A DNA stretch of 64,000 nt from Reyranella sp. (GTDB lineage Bacteria; Pseudomonadota; Alphaproteobacteria; Reyranellales; Reyranellaceae). The notes below the pieces were generated by a model. That model searched no databases and was not told the origin of the DNA. It worked only from the letters and a program-made list of their open reading frames with translations. The DNA lies in assembly GCF_017305915.1 (NCBI RefSeq), contig NZ_JAFKJN010000008.1, positions 62,001-126,000 on the forward strand, written 5' to 3'. This document shows, one piece after another, positions 6,616-15,676 of this stretch. The position numbers and the translations under genes were made by a program. How positions within the stretch are numbered: position 1 is the first letter of the stretch; the number at the start of each line of letters is the position of its first letter.

Positions 6616-9600
6616 ATGCTGAGATGGGTGATTAGCGCCTCTCTGAACAATCGCTTTGTCGTGCTGCTGCTGGCGGCGGCAGTCGCGGTCGGCGGTATAT
6701 TCGCAGCGGTCCGTCTGCCGCTCGACGCCGTTCCCGACATCACCAATCGGCAGGTCCAGATCAACACCCTGGTGCCGAGCCTCTCGCCCGAGGAAGTCGA
6801 GGCGCGCGTGACGTTCCGTATCGAAACGGCAGTGGCGGGGACGCCGGGGCTCGTCTCGACGCGGTCGATCTCGCGCAACGGCTTCTCCCAGGTGACAGCG
6901 GTCTTCACTGACGGCACCGACATCTATTTCGCCCGCCAGCAGCTGACCGAGCGCCTGATTTCCGCGCGCGAGAACCTGCCGGCCGGCGCCGAGCCGGTCC
7001 TCGGGCCGAACGCCACCGGACTGGGCGAGGTCTACTGGTGGACACTCTCCTTCGATCGGCCGCCAGCGGCACCTCACCCCGGACCCGGGCTGCAGCCCAA
7101 CGGGGCCTATGTGACGCCGAACGGCGATGTGCTGCGCACGGCACTCGAGCGGGCGACCTATCTGCGCACCCTCCAGGACTGGACTATCCGGCCGCGCCTG
7201 CTGGCTGCCCAGGGCGTGGCGGGTGTCGATTCGATCGGCGGATATGTGCGACAGCTCGAGGTGCAGCCGGACCCGGCGCGTCTCATTGCCTACGGCATAT
7301 CCCTCGACGAGGTGGCGGCCGCGCTGGGCCGCAGCAACGTCGCTACCGGCGCCGGCTATCTTGAAAGCCGCGGCGCCGCCTATCTGGTGCGGGCCGACAG
7401 TCGCTTTCGCGACAGCGAGGATGTGCTGAAGACAGTCATTGCGGTGCGCGACAGCACGCCAATCACTGTTGGCGATCTGGCGAAGGTCGTCCCAGGCAAG
7501 GAGCTGCGCAGCGGCAGTGCCAGTGCCAACGGAGAAGAGGTCGTCCTCGGGATTGGCTTGATGCGGATAGGTGGCAACAGCCGGACCGTTGCAGATCGGC
7601 TCAAGGAGATTCTTCCCAGTCTGCCGCCCGGCGTCAGGGTCACGCCGGTGCTCGACCGGACTGAGCTCGTCAATTCGACCATCCACACGGTGGCGACCAA
7701 CCTGGCGGAGGGGGCGCTTCTCGTCATCGCCGTCCTGTTCCTGACCATCGGCAACCTGCGCGCCGCTCTGATTACAGCGTTGGTCATCCCGCTCGCGATC
7801 CTGGCAACAGCGATCGGCATGGTCGAGAAGGGGGTCAGCGCCAACCTGATGAGCCTCGGCGCCCTCGACTTCGGTCTCATCGTCGATGGCGCTATCATCA
7901 TTGTCGAGAACTCGCTGCGCCATCTCCACGAGGAACGTGCGCGGCTCGGACGCCTGCTAATCTTTGAAGAGCGGCGCGAGGTGGTGACCCGGTCGACCTA
8001 CGAGATGATCCAGCCGTCCGTCTACGGTCAGATGATCATCATCATCGTCTACATCCCGATGCTGCTGCTAACCGGCGTCGAAGGCAAAATGTTCACTCCC
8101 ATGGCGATGACGGTCATCTTCGCCCTGGCTGCCGCCTTCGTCCTGTCGTTGACTGTCATTCCGGCGCTTATCCTCACGTTCCTCGGCGGATCGGCCGGAG
8201 AACGCGAAGGATACATCACGGTGGCGGCGCGACGCTTCTATGCGCCGCTGCTCGAGATCACGTTCCGGCGTCGCGGTTCTCTGCTTGCCGGCGCCATGGG
8301 TCTGGTCGCCCTCTCAGTTCTCCTCTTCCTGACCCTGGGGCAGGAATTCATCCCTACGCTCGACGAAGGCAATCTGGCCGCGGAGACCCGCAAGATTCCT
8401 GGGGTCTCGCTGACGACATCGACCAGATTGCAGCAGGTCACCGAGAACTCGCTATCCAAGGTACCGGAGGTTTCCGTAGTCGTCTCGAAAACGGGTGCCG
8501 CCGAGTTGGCGACGGATCCGATGGGGCCCGAGGTTTCGGATGTCTACATCATCCTGAAGCCGAGGGAGCGATGGCCTGATCCGGACGAGCCCAAGAGCGC
8601 GCTGATCGCCCGCCTGCGGGAGGCGGTCGAGAAGGTGCCGGGGACCAGCTACGAATTCAGCCAACCGATCCAGTTGCGCTTCAACGAGCTGATCGCAGGC
8701 GTCAAGAGCGACCTCGCCATCAAGGTGTTCGGTGACGACCTCGAGGTGCTGCGCGATATCGCCGACCAGGTCGCCAGCGTGGTGAGCAAGGTGCGCGGCA
8801 CGTCCGGCGTCAGGGTCGAGCAGACGATCGGTCAGCCGATCGTGACGGTGAAGCCTGATCGGACCGCGGTGGCCCGCTATGGCGTCGCCGTGCCGGACAT
8901 CCACGATACGCTGACGGCCGCCGTGATCGGTCGCACGGTGGGACAGATGTACGACGGCACTCTGTCCTATCCGCTGGTTCTTCGCTTCGCCGACCCCTAT
9001 CGCAGCAGGCCCGAAGCGCTCGGTGTGTTGCCGGTGCCGCTCCCGTCCGCGACCTCGCCACCCACGGTCGCCCCGTTGCACAATGCGGCGAACCTGCTGG
9101 AGTTGCCGCCGACCAACTTCGTTCCGCTGTCGGAAGTGGCGCGTATCGAGGTCAACGACGGCTTGAGCCAGATCAGCCGCGAGTACGGCAAGCGCCGGGT
9201 CACGGTGTCTGCCAACGTGCGGGGCCGCGACCTCGGCTCGACCGTGGACGAGGCGCGTCGCCAGATCGTCGACAAGGTGAAGCTGCCGGCGGGCGTCTGG
9301 ATCGAATGGGGCGGCCAGTTCGAGAACCTGCAGTCGGCACGGCGGCGGCTCTCGGTCGTGGTCCCGCTCTGCCTCGCGGCAATCCTTGCGCTGCTCTACG
9401 GGGCACTCGGGTCGCTGCGGCAGTCCCTTATCGTGTTCACCGGTGTGCCGCTCGCCTTGACCGGAGGCGTTCTGGGGCTCCTGGTGAGCGGCATGCCGTT
9501 CTCGGTTTCCGCGGCAGTTGGGTTCATCGCCTTGTCGGGCGTGGCCGTGCTGAACGGCCTTGTGCTCGCCAGCTCGATCAACGGGCGGCTCGCCGAAGGA

Positions 9601-9837
9601 ATGGGAGTCGACCAGGCGGTGCGGCTTGGCGCGCAGACGCGGCTGCGTCCGGTATTGATGACCATGCTGGTCGCCTCCCTGGGGTTCGTCCCCATGGCCG
9701 TAGCGACCGGCGCCGGTGCGGAAGTGCAGCGGCCGCTTGCCGTGGTCGTCATCGGCGGGCTGGTCACCAGCACGCTGCTGACGCTTCTGGTTCTTCCGAC
9801 CGTCTATCGCCTATTCGTCAACCACAGGAGGACTTGA
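6616..9837 (+). CDS. czcA: CzcA-type heavy-metal RND pump
   Basis: A 1073-residue inner-membrane proton/metal antiporter of the HME-RND family. It has twelve membrane helices and two large periplasmic loops. The helix-4 motif DFGLIVDGAIIIVEN carries Asp418, Asp424 and Glu431, the proton-relay residues of CzcA-type pumps; CusA-type copper pumps differ here. This favours Zn, Co, Cd or Ni as substrate. I chose ATG 6616, with GGAGG 6 nt upstream, over GTG 6598. Its stop overlaps the next start (TGATG). No CzcC outer-membrane gene accompanies it in the window. Confidence 0.93.
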   Translation: MLRWVISASLNNRFVVLLLAAAVAVGGIFAAVRLPLDAVPDITNRQVQINTLVPSLSPEEVEARVTFRIETAVAGTPGLVSTRSISRNGFSQVTAVFTDGTDIYFARQQLTERLISARENLPAGAEPVLGPNATGLGEVYWWTLSFDRPPAAPHPGPGLQPNGAYVTPNGDVLRTALERATYLRTLQDWTIRPRLLAAQGVAGVDSIGGYVRQLEVQPDPARLIAYGISLDEVAAALGRSNVATGAGYLESRGAAYLVRADSRFRDSEDVLKTVIAVRDSTPITVGDLAKVVPGKELRSGSASANGEEVVLGIGLMRIGGNSRTVADRLKEILPSLPPGVRVTPVLDRTELVNSTIHTVATNLAEGALLVIAVLFLTIGNLRAALITALVIPLAILATAIGMVEKGVSANLMSLGALDFGLIVDGAIIIVENSLRHLHEERARLGRLLIFEERREVVTRSTYEMIQPSVYGQMIIIIVYIPMLLLTGVEGKMFTPMAMTVIFALAAAFVLSLTVIPALILTFLGGSAGEREGYITVAARRFYAPLLEITFRRRGSLLAGAMGLVALSVLLFLTLGQEFIPTLDEGNLAAETRKIPGVSLTTSTRLQQVTENSLSKVPEVSVVVSKTGAAELATDPMGPEVSDVYIILKPRERWPDPDEPKSALIARLREAVEKVPGTSYEFSQPIQLRFNELIAGVKSDLAIKVFGDDLEVLRDIADQVASVVSKVRGTSGVRVEQTIGQPIVTVKPDRTAVARYGVAVPDIHDTLTAAVIGRTVGQMYDGTLSYPLVLRFADPYRSRPEALGVLPVPLPSATSPPTVAPLHNAANLLELPPTNFVPLSEVARIEVNDGLSQISREYGKRRVTVSANVRGRDLGSTVDEARRQIVDKVKLPAGVWIEWGGQFENLQSARRRLSVVVPLCLAAILALLYGALGSLRQSLIVFTGVPLALTGGVLGLLVSGMPFSVSAAVGFIALSGVAVLNGLVLASSINGRLAEGMGVDQAVRLGAQTRLRPVLMTMLVASLGFVPMAVATGAGAEVQRPLAVVVIGGLVTSTLLTLLVLPTVYRLFVNHRRT

Positions 9838-10322
9838 TGCGAAGGAAACTCGTCGTCGCACTGCTCTGCGCGGCATTTCTGCCGGCGTTCACAACTTCGG
9901 CAAGCGCAGCCGATATCGTCGAGATCATCGCGGCCAACCCGAAGCTCACGCTCTTTGCCGCCGCCATCAAATCGGCTGGACTGACCGATAAGCTGAAGGA
10001 AAAGGGCCCATTTACGGTGTTCGCGCCGACGGACGAAGCGTTCAAACGGCTGCCCGGCAAGGCGCTCGACAATCTGATGAAGGCCGAGAACCACGAGCAG
10101 CTCGTCAAGTTGGTGAGCTACCACATCGTTCCGGCGCGGGTAGCGGCGAAGGACATGGATGGCAAGATGTACAACACCAAGACGATCCTGGGCAAAGAGA
10201 TCGAGATCGACGCCGACGATCCGGGTGAAGGCATCCGCATCAACAAAGTAAAAGTGACCGCAACGGATCAGATCGCTGACAACGGCGTCGTGCACGAAAT
10301 TGGTCGCGTGCTGCTGCCCTAG
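9837..10322 (+). CDS. Exported fasciclin (FAS1) domain protein
   Basis: A 161-residue secreted protein: signal peptide 1-24 ending SASAAD, then one FAS1 domain with its H1 motif FTVFAPTDEAF and H2-like segment VVHEIGRVLLP. FAS1 domains mediate adhesion or protein-protein contact. The start is ATG 9837, overlapping the czcA stop, with a perfect AGGAGG 5 nt upstream, so it is translationally coupled to the pump. It takes the operon position where an outer-membrane factor is often found, but it is not one. A role in stabilising the pump or scavenging metal in the periplasm is speculation. Confidence 0.9.
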   Translation: MRRKLVVALLCAAFLPAFTTSASAADIVEIIAANPKLTLFAAAIKSAGLTDKLKEKGPFTVFAPTDEAFKRLPGKALDNLMKAENHEQLVKLVSYHIVPARVAAKDMDGKMYNTKTILGKEIEIDADDPGEGIRINKVKVTATDQIADNGVVHEIGRVLLP

Positions 10323-10506
10323 CAGACAGTGGCTGAGGCCCCGCGACCACCGTGAACCGCGATGCGACTGGGACCTTTCGCGGCAATTGCAATCAGGCCG
10401 GCAATGCGCCACGCCGTGAAACGCACGAAACCCAAGTCGTCCCTCGCACAATGTTCGGGAAACCGGGCCTTCTTATAAGCGCGTCGAACAGCTTCACAGG
10501 CGCACC

Positions 10507-10674
10507 ATGTACCAGGCGACCGACAGCGCGGCTCGGAAGGCAGGAACCGCTCGTTCGTCATTTCGACGCGGACGCCGGAAAGACGATGCGGTCGTCGCCG
10601 CCATTGCCGTCCTGCTGGGGGTCCTCTTCTTCGTGCAACTGGCCTGGGTGATCCTCAACCGGACCCACGCCTAG
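10507..10674 (+). CDS. Small single-span membrane protein (55 aa)
   Basis: A 55-codon frame starting MYQATDSAARKAG. It has a basic N-terminal half (RSSFRRGRRKD) and a hydrophobic segment AVVAAIAVLLGVLFFVQLAW at residues 34-53, giving one membrane helix with the positive charges inside. Codon choice is GC-rich like its neighbours. The ribosome-binding site is weak (ACAGG). The gap 10323-10506 before it shows nothing else clear. Function is unknown. Confidence 0.5.
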   Translation: MYQATDSAARKAGTARSSFRRGRRKDDAVVAAIAVLLGVLFFVQLAWVILNRTHA

Positions 10675-10680
10675 CCGACG

Positions 10681-11083
10681 CTACGCGATGTGCACGCCGA
10701 GCCCGCCGATCTGGCGGTCGTCGAGCGACACCTCGGTTTCGGGCGGCGACACGGTGCGCGGATCGAAGGGCCTGCCTGGGTCGGACAGCAGGATCTCGAG
10801 CACGCCGCCGCATAGGACAGCCTGAGCGTGATCGGCCGGGTGCCGCCCGGCGCCATGCCATAGCTCACGAGGTTGGTGACCAGCTCGTCGAGCACCAGGG
10901 TGACCTGGTAGGCGGTCTCGGTCGGCAGGCCGGTCCGCTCGGCATGGTCCTCGAGCGCCTCGACCCTGCGCGCGATCTCGGGCAGCTGCGGGCCAGCTCC
11001 AGCCGGAGCTCGCCATCGGCGGCTGTCTGCGGGCCGGTCTCCTGGGCTGCCATCTCGGGCATCAGGATACCAGCAATCATGAC
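10681..11083 (-). pseudogene. RsbW-like anti-sigma ATPase, two frameshifts
   Basis: Joining three frames gives an HATPase_c_2 protein of RsbW/SpoIIAB type. After MAAQETGPQTAADGELRLEL comes an N-box segment VLDELVTNLVSYGMAPGG, then LEILLSDPGRPFDPRTV (the D-box region) and the ending GGLGVHIA. Two single-base losses break it: one near 10990-11000, where ELARQLPEIA becomes ELARSCPRS, and one near 10812-10818, where GVLEI becomes CSRS. Both sit in short G/C runs. Such proteins phosphorylate or sequester partner-switching regulators. This is either a recent pseudogene or two assembly errors. No STAS or sigma-factor partner is adjacent. Confidence 0.75.
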
Positions 11084-11108
11084 CTGCTGCGACGCTTTCC
11101 GAGGTGTT

Positions 11109-11390
11109 TCAGGCGGCGAGCGGTTTGACATGCAACGACCGCGCGCGCTTTCGGAGCGCGGCAAGGTCGTAATTCATCTGCATTTGCAGCCACGTGGCGG
11201 CGCTGCTGCCCAGGCCCGCCTCCAGGCGCACCGCCATCTCCGCCGAGATCGCGGACTCGCCGTTGATCACCCGGTAAAGCTGCTGGCGCGTGACGCCAAG
11301 ACCCTGCGCCGCCTTGGCGACCGATAGTCCCAAGGCCTCGATCTCGTCCTTCACCAGGCGGCCGGGATGGGGAGGGTTCTTCATCGGCAT
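11109..11390 (-). CDS. higA: HigA-family antitoxin
   Basis: A 93-residue antitoxin with a HigA signature: the N-terminal PPHPGRLVKDEIEALGLSVA, then a helix-turn-helix (about residues 24-55, QGLGVTRQQLYRVINGESA) that binds the operator and represses the pair. I chose ATG 11390; the frame opens with a TTG next to the higB stop. It follows the toxin gene with a 14-bp gap, the reversed toxin-first order typical of higBA. It neutralises HigB by direct contact in the cytoplasm. Confidence 0.93.
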   Translation of the reverse strand: MPMKNPPHPGRLVKDEIEALGLSVAKAAQGLGVTRQQLYRVINGESAISAEMAVRLEAGLGSSAATWLQMQMNYDLAALRKRARSLHVKPLAA

Positions 11391-11404
11391 GTGTCTCTCG
11401 CTTC

Positions 11405-11683
11405 TCAATGATAGTCGACCAGATCGACGTCGAAGGCGGTGCCATCCTCGAACCGGAATATGATCCGCCAGTTTGCCCGTACCGTTACGGCCCAGAAGCC
11501 CCGCAGGTTCCCGGTCAAGGCGTGCAGGCGAAAGCTCGCCAGCGCCATATCCGTGACCGTGCTGGCTGCATCCAGAAGGCCGAGAATGTTCTCGACCCTG
11601 TCGACGAACTGAGGATTGATCCCCTTCCTTTCGCCGTTCTCGAACAGGCGTTTGAGGCCCTTGTGGCGAAAGCTCTCGATCAT
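11405..11683 (-). CDS. higB: HigB-family mRNA interferase toxin
   Basis: A 92-residue toxin of the RelE/HigB fold that cleaves ribosome-bound mRNA. Recognised by MIESFRHKGLKRLFENG, the central LHALTGNLRGFWAVTVRANW and the ending RFEDGTAFDVDLVDYH, all standard for HigB. Length is normal and no disruption is visible, so the module looks functional, unlike the brnT locus at 48 kb. It is first in the operon with higA, and a palindrome 28 bp upstream could be the autoregulatory operator. Confidence 0.93.
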   Translation of the reverse strand: MIESFRHKGLKRLFENGERKGINPQFVDRVENILGLLDAASTVTDMALASFRLHALTGNLRGFWAVTVRANWRIIFRFEDGTAFDVDLVDYH

Positions 11684-11711
11684 GCGCTCAGGTCCGGGAC
11701 GGACTGTCGCA

Positions 11712-11723
11712 TGTCACGTTACA
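11712..11723. promoter_or_regulatory. Candidate higBA operator
   Basis: TGTCACGTTACA has the symmetric core TGTNACGTNACA and lies 28 bp upstream of the higB start. On the minus strand a TTGACA follows the left edge of the region, so the palindrome would overlap the promoter. HigA proteins bind such short dyads to repress their own operon. Inferred from position and symmetry. Confidence 0.45.
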
Positions 11724-11731
11724 TATGTCAA

Positions 11732-12730
11732 TCAGCCGTCGAGATGACAGGCGACGCGATGGCCGGACGCGGTCGTGCGCAGCGCCGGCACCTCCTCCGC
11801 GCATCGCGCGAAGGCGTGCGGGCAGCGGTCGCGGAAGCGGCAGCCCGACGGCGGCTCGCGGGCGTCGGGGACGTTGCCGCTGATCGGCAGAGGGCTGCGC
11901 GACTGGTCGGCGTCGGGTACCGGCACGGCGGCGACCAGGGCGCGGGTGTAGGGATGGCGCGGGTTGCGCACGATCTCGGCCGTGGGGCCGTCCTCGACCA
12001 CGGTGCCGAGATACATCACCACCGTGCGCTCGCAGAGATAGCGGACCAGCGCCAGGTCGTGGCTGATATAGACCGCGGTCAGGCCCATGGCGTCGCGCAC
12101 CTCGCGCAGCAGCGCGAGGATGCCGGCGCGCACGCTGACATCGAGCATCGACACCGGCTCGTCGGCGACCAGGAAGCGCGGACCGAGGACGAGGGCGCGC
12201 GCCAGCACCACGCGCTGGAGCTGGCCGCCGCTGAGCTGGTGCGGGTAGCGGTCGAGATAGCGCTCGAGGTCGGGCAGGTGGACGCGGCGGAAGGCGGACG
12301 CGACGCGGTCGGCGTGCTCCGATTTGGCGATGCCGGCGTTGAGCAAGGGCTCGGCGACGGCGCGGTAGATGGTGAAGCGCGGGTTCAGCGCATCGAACGG
12401 GTTCTGGAACACGAGCTGCGCCTGGCGGCGGAAGGCGCGCAAGGACTCGCCCGCGAGGCCGTCCAGCGCCGCGCCGTCGAAGGCGATGGCGCCGCCGCTG
12501 GGCTCGGTGAGCTTCAGCATCAGCCGGCCGAGCGTGGTCTTGCCGCAGCCCGATTCGCCGACGATGGCGATCGCATCGCCCGCGCCGATATCGAGCGTGA
12601 TGCCGTCGAGCGCGCGCACGACCGGATGCCGGCCGCGGACGATCTCGCTCAGCGACCGCGACACCGGGAAGTGCTTCACGACATCGCGGAGTTCGAGGAG
12701 GGCGCGTTCCTTGGGGACGAGCGTGCTCAC
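11732..12730 (-). CDS. Peptide/nickel-type ABC importer ATPase, DppF-like
   Basis: A 332-residue cytoplasmic ATPase powering uptake. Walker A GESGCGKTT is at residues 58-66, the signature is LSGGQLQR, Walker B is FLVADEP, and the C-terminal oligopeptide extension has the cysteine cluster CRFRDRCP. I chose GTG 12730, with GGGAG about 10 nt upstream, because family similarity begins there; the open frame continues upstream without similarity. It is last in a five-gene importer set (11732-17328). A REP-like palindrome fills the 73-bp gap to the partner ATPase. Substrate is unknown. Confidence 0.92.
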   Translation of the reverse strand: MSTLVPKERALLELRDVVKHFPVSRSLSEIVRGRHPVVRALDGITLDIGAGDAIAIVGESGCGKTTLGRLMLKLTEPSGGAIAFDGAALDGLAGESLRAFRRQAQLVFQNPFDALNPRFTIYRAVAEPLLNAGIAKSEHADRVASAFRRVHLPDLERYLDRYPHQLSGGQLQRVVLARALVLGPRFLVADEPVSMLDVSVRAGILALLREVRDAMGLTAVYISHDLALVRYLCERTVVMYLGTVVEDGPTAEIVRNPRHPYTRALVAAVPVPDADQSRSPLPISGNVPDAREPPSGCRFRDRCPHAFARCAEEVPALRTTASGHRVACHLDG

Positions 12731-12803
12731 GCGGACCGCACTCCCTCGCCCCGGTCGAGCTCCGGAACGCGCCCAGGAGACGGCGTCGATGCAGCGCGGT
12801 CCG
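12731..12803. repeat. REP-like GGACCGC palindrome, copy 1 (diverged)
   Basis: The segment opens GCGGACCGCAC and closes GCGCGGTCCGC, giving an inverted repeat of the GGACCGC/GCGGTCC type seen again at 18704 and 36910. The inside is diverged. It lies exactly in the gap between two ABC ATPase genes, where it could form an mRNA hairpin and tune relative expression. Confidence 0.45.
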
Positions 12804-13793
12804 CTATGAATGCCATGTCTTCGGGTCCAGGGCGGCGGCGCGCAGGGTGTCGGCCTCGGCCGAGCGGCGGCAGGCGGTGAGGTGGTTGACGGCGACCTCG
12901 GGCGTGATGGCGCCGGACGTGCAGGCGGGCTGGACGAACGGGCAGCGCGGGGCGAAGCGGCAGCCGACGAGTTCCGCGCGCAGGTCGGGCGGGCTGCCGT
13001 GGATCGGCACCAGCTCCATCGCGTCCGACAGGAGGTCGGGGAAGGCGTTGCGCAGGCCCATGGTGTAGGGATGGCGCGGCCGCGCCAGCACCTCGCGCAC
13101 TGGGCCGCTTTCGACCACCTGGCCGGCATACATCACCACGACCTCGTCGCAGAGATAGGCGACCACCGAGATGTCGTGGGTCACCATCACCATCGAGAGC
13201 TTCAGCCGCTGCTGCAGGGCGCGCAGCATGTCGAGGATCTGGCGCTGCACGATGACGTCGAGCGCCGTCACCGGCTCGTCGGCCAGCAGCAGGCTGGGCT
13301 CGAGCGCCAGCGCCATGGCGATCGCCGCGCGCTGGCGCATGCCGCCGGAGAACTGGTGCGGATAATCGGCCAGCCGCCGGTCGCTGAGGCCCACCAGCTC
13401 GAACAGCTCGGCGGCACGCGCCTTCGCCTGGGCGCGCGAGGCGTTGCCGCGCTTGACCAGCACCTCCACGATCTGGGCGCCGACGGTGTAGACCGGGTCG
13501 AGCGAGCTCATGGCGCTTTGCGGCACGTAGGCGATCTCGCGCCACAGCAGCGGCCGGGTCGTGCGCTCGTCGATCGCCGTGCCCTTGAACACCACCTTGC
13601 CGCCGGCGCGGCGGCCGTTCTCGGCCAGCACGCCCATGATGGCGCGCACCGCCGTGGTCTTGCCGCAGCCCGATTCGCCGACCAGGCCGACGATCCTGCC
13701 TTCCGGCACGACGAAGGAGGCGCCGTCGACCGCGCGGGCCACGCCGTCGCGCGTGGCGTAGTGGATCTGCAGGTCCTCGACCGCGAGCATCAT
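12804..13793 (-). CDS. Peptide/nickel-type ABC importer ATPase, DppD-like
   Basis: A 329-residue ATPase, partner of the DppF-like subunit. Walker A GESGCGKTT is at residues 39-47, Q-loop YVPQSAMSSLDPV, signature FSGGMRQR, Walker B LLLADEP, H-loop VTHD. The C-terminal extension holds CRFAPRCPF and two further cysteines, which in DppD-type subunits can ligate an Fe-S cluster. It starts 10 bp after the permease gene. The two ATPases form the usual heterodimer. Confidence 0.93.
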   Translation of the reverse strand: MMLAVEDLQIHYATRDGVARAVDGASFVVPEGRIVGLVGESGCGKTTAVRAIMGVLAENGRRAGGKVVFKGTAIDERTTRPLLWREIAYVPQSAMSSLDPVYTVGAQIVEVLVKRGNASRAQAKARAAELFELVGLSDRRLADYPHQFSGGMRQRAAIAMALALEPSLLLADEPVTALDVIVQRQILDMLRALQQRLKLSMVMVTHDISVVAYLCDEVVVMYAGQVVESGPVREVLARPRHPYTMGLRNAFPDLLSDAMELVPIHGSPPDLRAELVGCRFAPRCPFVQPACTSGAITPEVAVNHLTACRRSAEADTLRAAALDPKTWHS

Positions 13794-13803
13794 TGGACGG
13801 GCA

Positions 13804-14715
13804 TCATCGGCCGCGCAGCCTCGGCATGAAGACCTCCTCGTAGCCGCGGCTGATGAAGAAGCCGGCGACCACCACCAGGATGATGCAGAGGCCGGGCGGC
13901 ACGAACCAGGCGTACTGGCCGCGCGACAGAGCCTGCGAGGAGAAGGCGTCCTGCAGCATCATGCCCCACGACACGCTGGTCGGGTCGCCGAAGCCCAGGA
14001 AGTTGACCGAAGCTTCGGTGATGATCGCCCAGCCGATGGCGATCGCGGCGTAGACGAAGCTGAGCGGCAGGATGTTGGGCGCGATGTGCACGAACAGGAT
14101 GCGCCACTGGTTGGCGCCGGTGACTCGCGCCGCCTCGACATAGGCGCGTTCGCGCAAGGACAGCACCTGGCTCCGGATCACGCGGGCGGAGTTGGGCCAC
14201 AGCAGCAGGGCGACGGCCGCCACGATGTTCTCGGTCTCGGCGCCGAGGAAGCCGGTCAGCACGATCACGAACGGCAGGAACGGCAGGCTGAGCGCCATGT
14301 CGGCGATGCGCATCAGCAGCGCATCGATCCAGCCGCCGAAATAGCCCGACACCAGCCCGACCACCGTGCCGACGGTGGCGACGATCACCGCCGCCGACAG
14401 GCCGACGGCGAGGGCGCTGCGCGTGCCGTGCACGAGCTGGGCATAGATGTCGCGGCCGAGGTTGGTGGTGCCGAGCAGGAACTCCGCCGACGGCGGCATG
14501 TTGGCCGCGACCTTGCCGGCCTTGGTGAACAGGATCTCCATCGGATCGACCGGTGCGAGCCGGTCGGCGCTGAGCGCGACCAGGGCGAAGGCGAGGTAGA
14601 TCACGATGCCGGCGAAGGCGAACGGGTCGCGCAGCGGCATGGCGAGCAGCCGCTTGACGCCCGGCGACAGGCGCCAGGTGCGCCTCGCGGGCAACGGCTC
14701 AGCTCTTTCGGCCAT
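13804..14715 (-). CDS. Peptide/nickel-type ABC permease, DppC-like
   Basis: A 303-residue inner-membrane permease with six predicted helices and the EAA-type loop EAARVTGANQWRILFVHIAPN near residues 200-220, which docks on the ATPases. The N-terminal cytoplasmic arm and the FGDPTSVSWGMMLQDA segment match DppC/OppC. Its start overlaps the DppB-like gene by 17 bp, so expression is coupled. Confidence 0.93.
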   Translation of the reverse strand: MAERAEPLPARRTWRLSPGVKRLLAMPLRDPFAFAGIVIYLAFALVALSADRLAPVDPMEILFTKAGKVAANMPPSAEFLLGTTNLGRDIYAQLVHGTRSALAVGLSAAVIVATVGTVVGLVSGYFGGWIDALLMRIADMALSLPFLPFVIVLTGFLGAETENIVAAVALLLWPNSARVIRSQVLSLRERAYVEAARVTGANQWRILFVHIAPNILPLSFVYAAIAIGWAIITEASVNFLGFGDPTSVSWGMMLQDAFSSQALSRGQYAWFVPPGLCIILVVVAGFFISRGYEEVFMPRLRGR

Positions 14716-15676
14716 GGCTCACCCGCGGATCGAGGACCATGTAGAGCAGGTCGGCGACGAAGTTCATCAGCGCCAGCACCAGCGCGATCATGAGGAACGC
14801 GCCCTGGGCCAGCGGATAGTCGTGCACCGACACCGCCTGCACCAGCATGCGGCCGATGCCGGGCCACGAGAACACCGTCTCGATCACCACGTTGCCGCCC
14901 ATCGACAGGCCGACGCCGAGCGCGAAGGCGGTCACGACCGGCAGCAGCGCATTCCGGGCGGCATGGCCGATGACGATGCGCCATTCGGAAAGGCCCTTCA
15001 TGCGCGCCATGGTGACGAACTCCTCGTGCATCACCTCGAGCATGTTGGAGCGCATCAGCAGCAGCGGCAGGCCCTGCAGATAGAGCGCCAGCGTGATCAC
15101 CGGCAGGGCAAGGTGCTGGACGTAGTCGAGGGAGAGGATGCGCTGCCAGTTGCTGGTGTAGGCCAAGCCGGGGCTGCTGGCGCCGCCGGACGGGAACCAG
15201 CCGAGATTGAAGGAGAGGAAGGCCAGCAGCACCATGCCGATCCAGAACTCGGGCGCGGCGCGGGTCGCCAGCACCACCGGCACGGCGACGCGCTCCAGCC
15301 AGCTTCCGCGCTTCCAGGCCAGCCAGGCGCCGGCCAGCACGCCGAAGACGTAGGCGATGATCAGCGACGTCAGCGTCAGGATGATCGAGTTGGGCAGCAC
15401 CTCGAGCAGGATGTCGGTGACCGGCCGGCGCTGGAAGAACGACAGGCCCATCTGCCCGCCGAGCAGGTTGCCGAGATAGATGAAGTATTGCTGCCACAGC
15501 GGCTTGTCGAGGCCGAACTGCTGCAGCATCGCCTGCTGCTGATCGGCGTTGAGGTTCTCGTTGATGAAGGCGGCGAGCGGCGTCCCCGGCATCAGCCGGA
15601 ACATGAAGAACAGGATCGTCGTCACCGCCAGCAGGGCGAGCGCGTTGTGCGCAAAGCGCTCGAGGACGAGCTTCAT
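14699..15676 (-). CDS. Peptide/nickel-type ABC permease, DppB-like
   Basis: A 325-residue inner-membrane permease. The N-terminal helix is followed by the DppB-type periplasmic segment DKPLWQQYFIYLGNLLGGQM and by the EAA loop with TMARMKGLSEWRIVIGHAARN. I chose ATG 15676 because it overlaps the binding-protein stop as ATGA and similarity begins with MKLVLERFAHNALALLA. It pairs with the DppC-like permease to form the membrane channel. Confidence 0.93.
   Translation of the reverse strand: MKLVLERFAHNALALLAVTTILFFMFRLMPGTPLAAFINENLNADQQQAMLQQFGLDKPLWQQYFIYLGNLLGGQMGLSFFQRRPVTDILLEVLPNSIILTLTSLIIAYVFGVLAGAWLAWKRGSWLERVAVPVVLATRAAPEFWIGMVLLAFLSFNLGWFPSGGASSPGLAYTSNWQRILSLDYVQHLALPVITLALYLQGLPLLLMRSNMLEVMHEEFVTMARMKGLSEWRIVIGHAARNALLPVVTAFALGVGLSMGGNVVIETVFSWPGIGRMLVQAVSVHDYPLAQGAFLMIALVLALMNFVADLLYMVLDPRVSHGRKS

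Noticed and set aside
5305..7929. An 874-codon open frame on the minus strand across czcB and czcA
   Set aside because: No homology pattern and fully covered by two genuine efflux genes.
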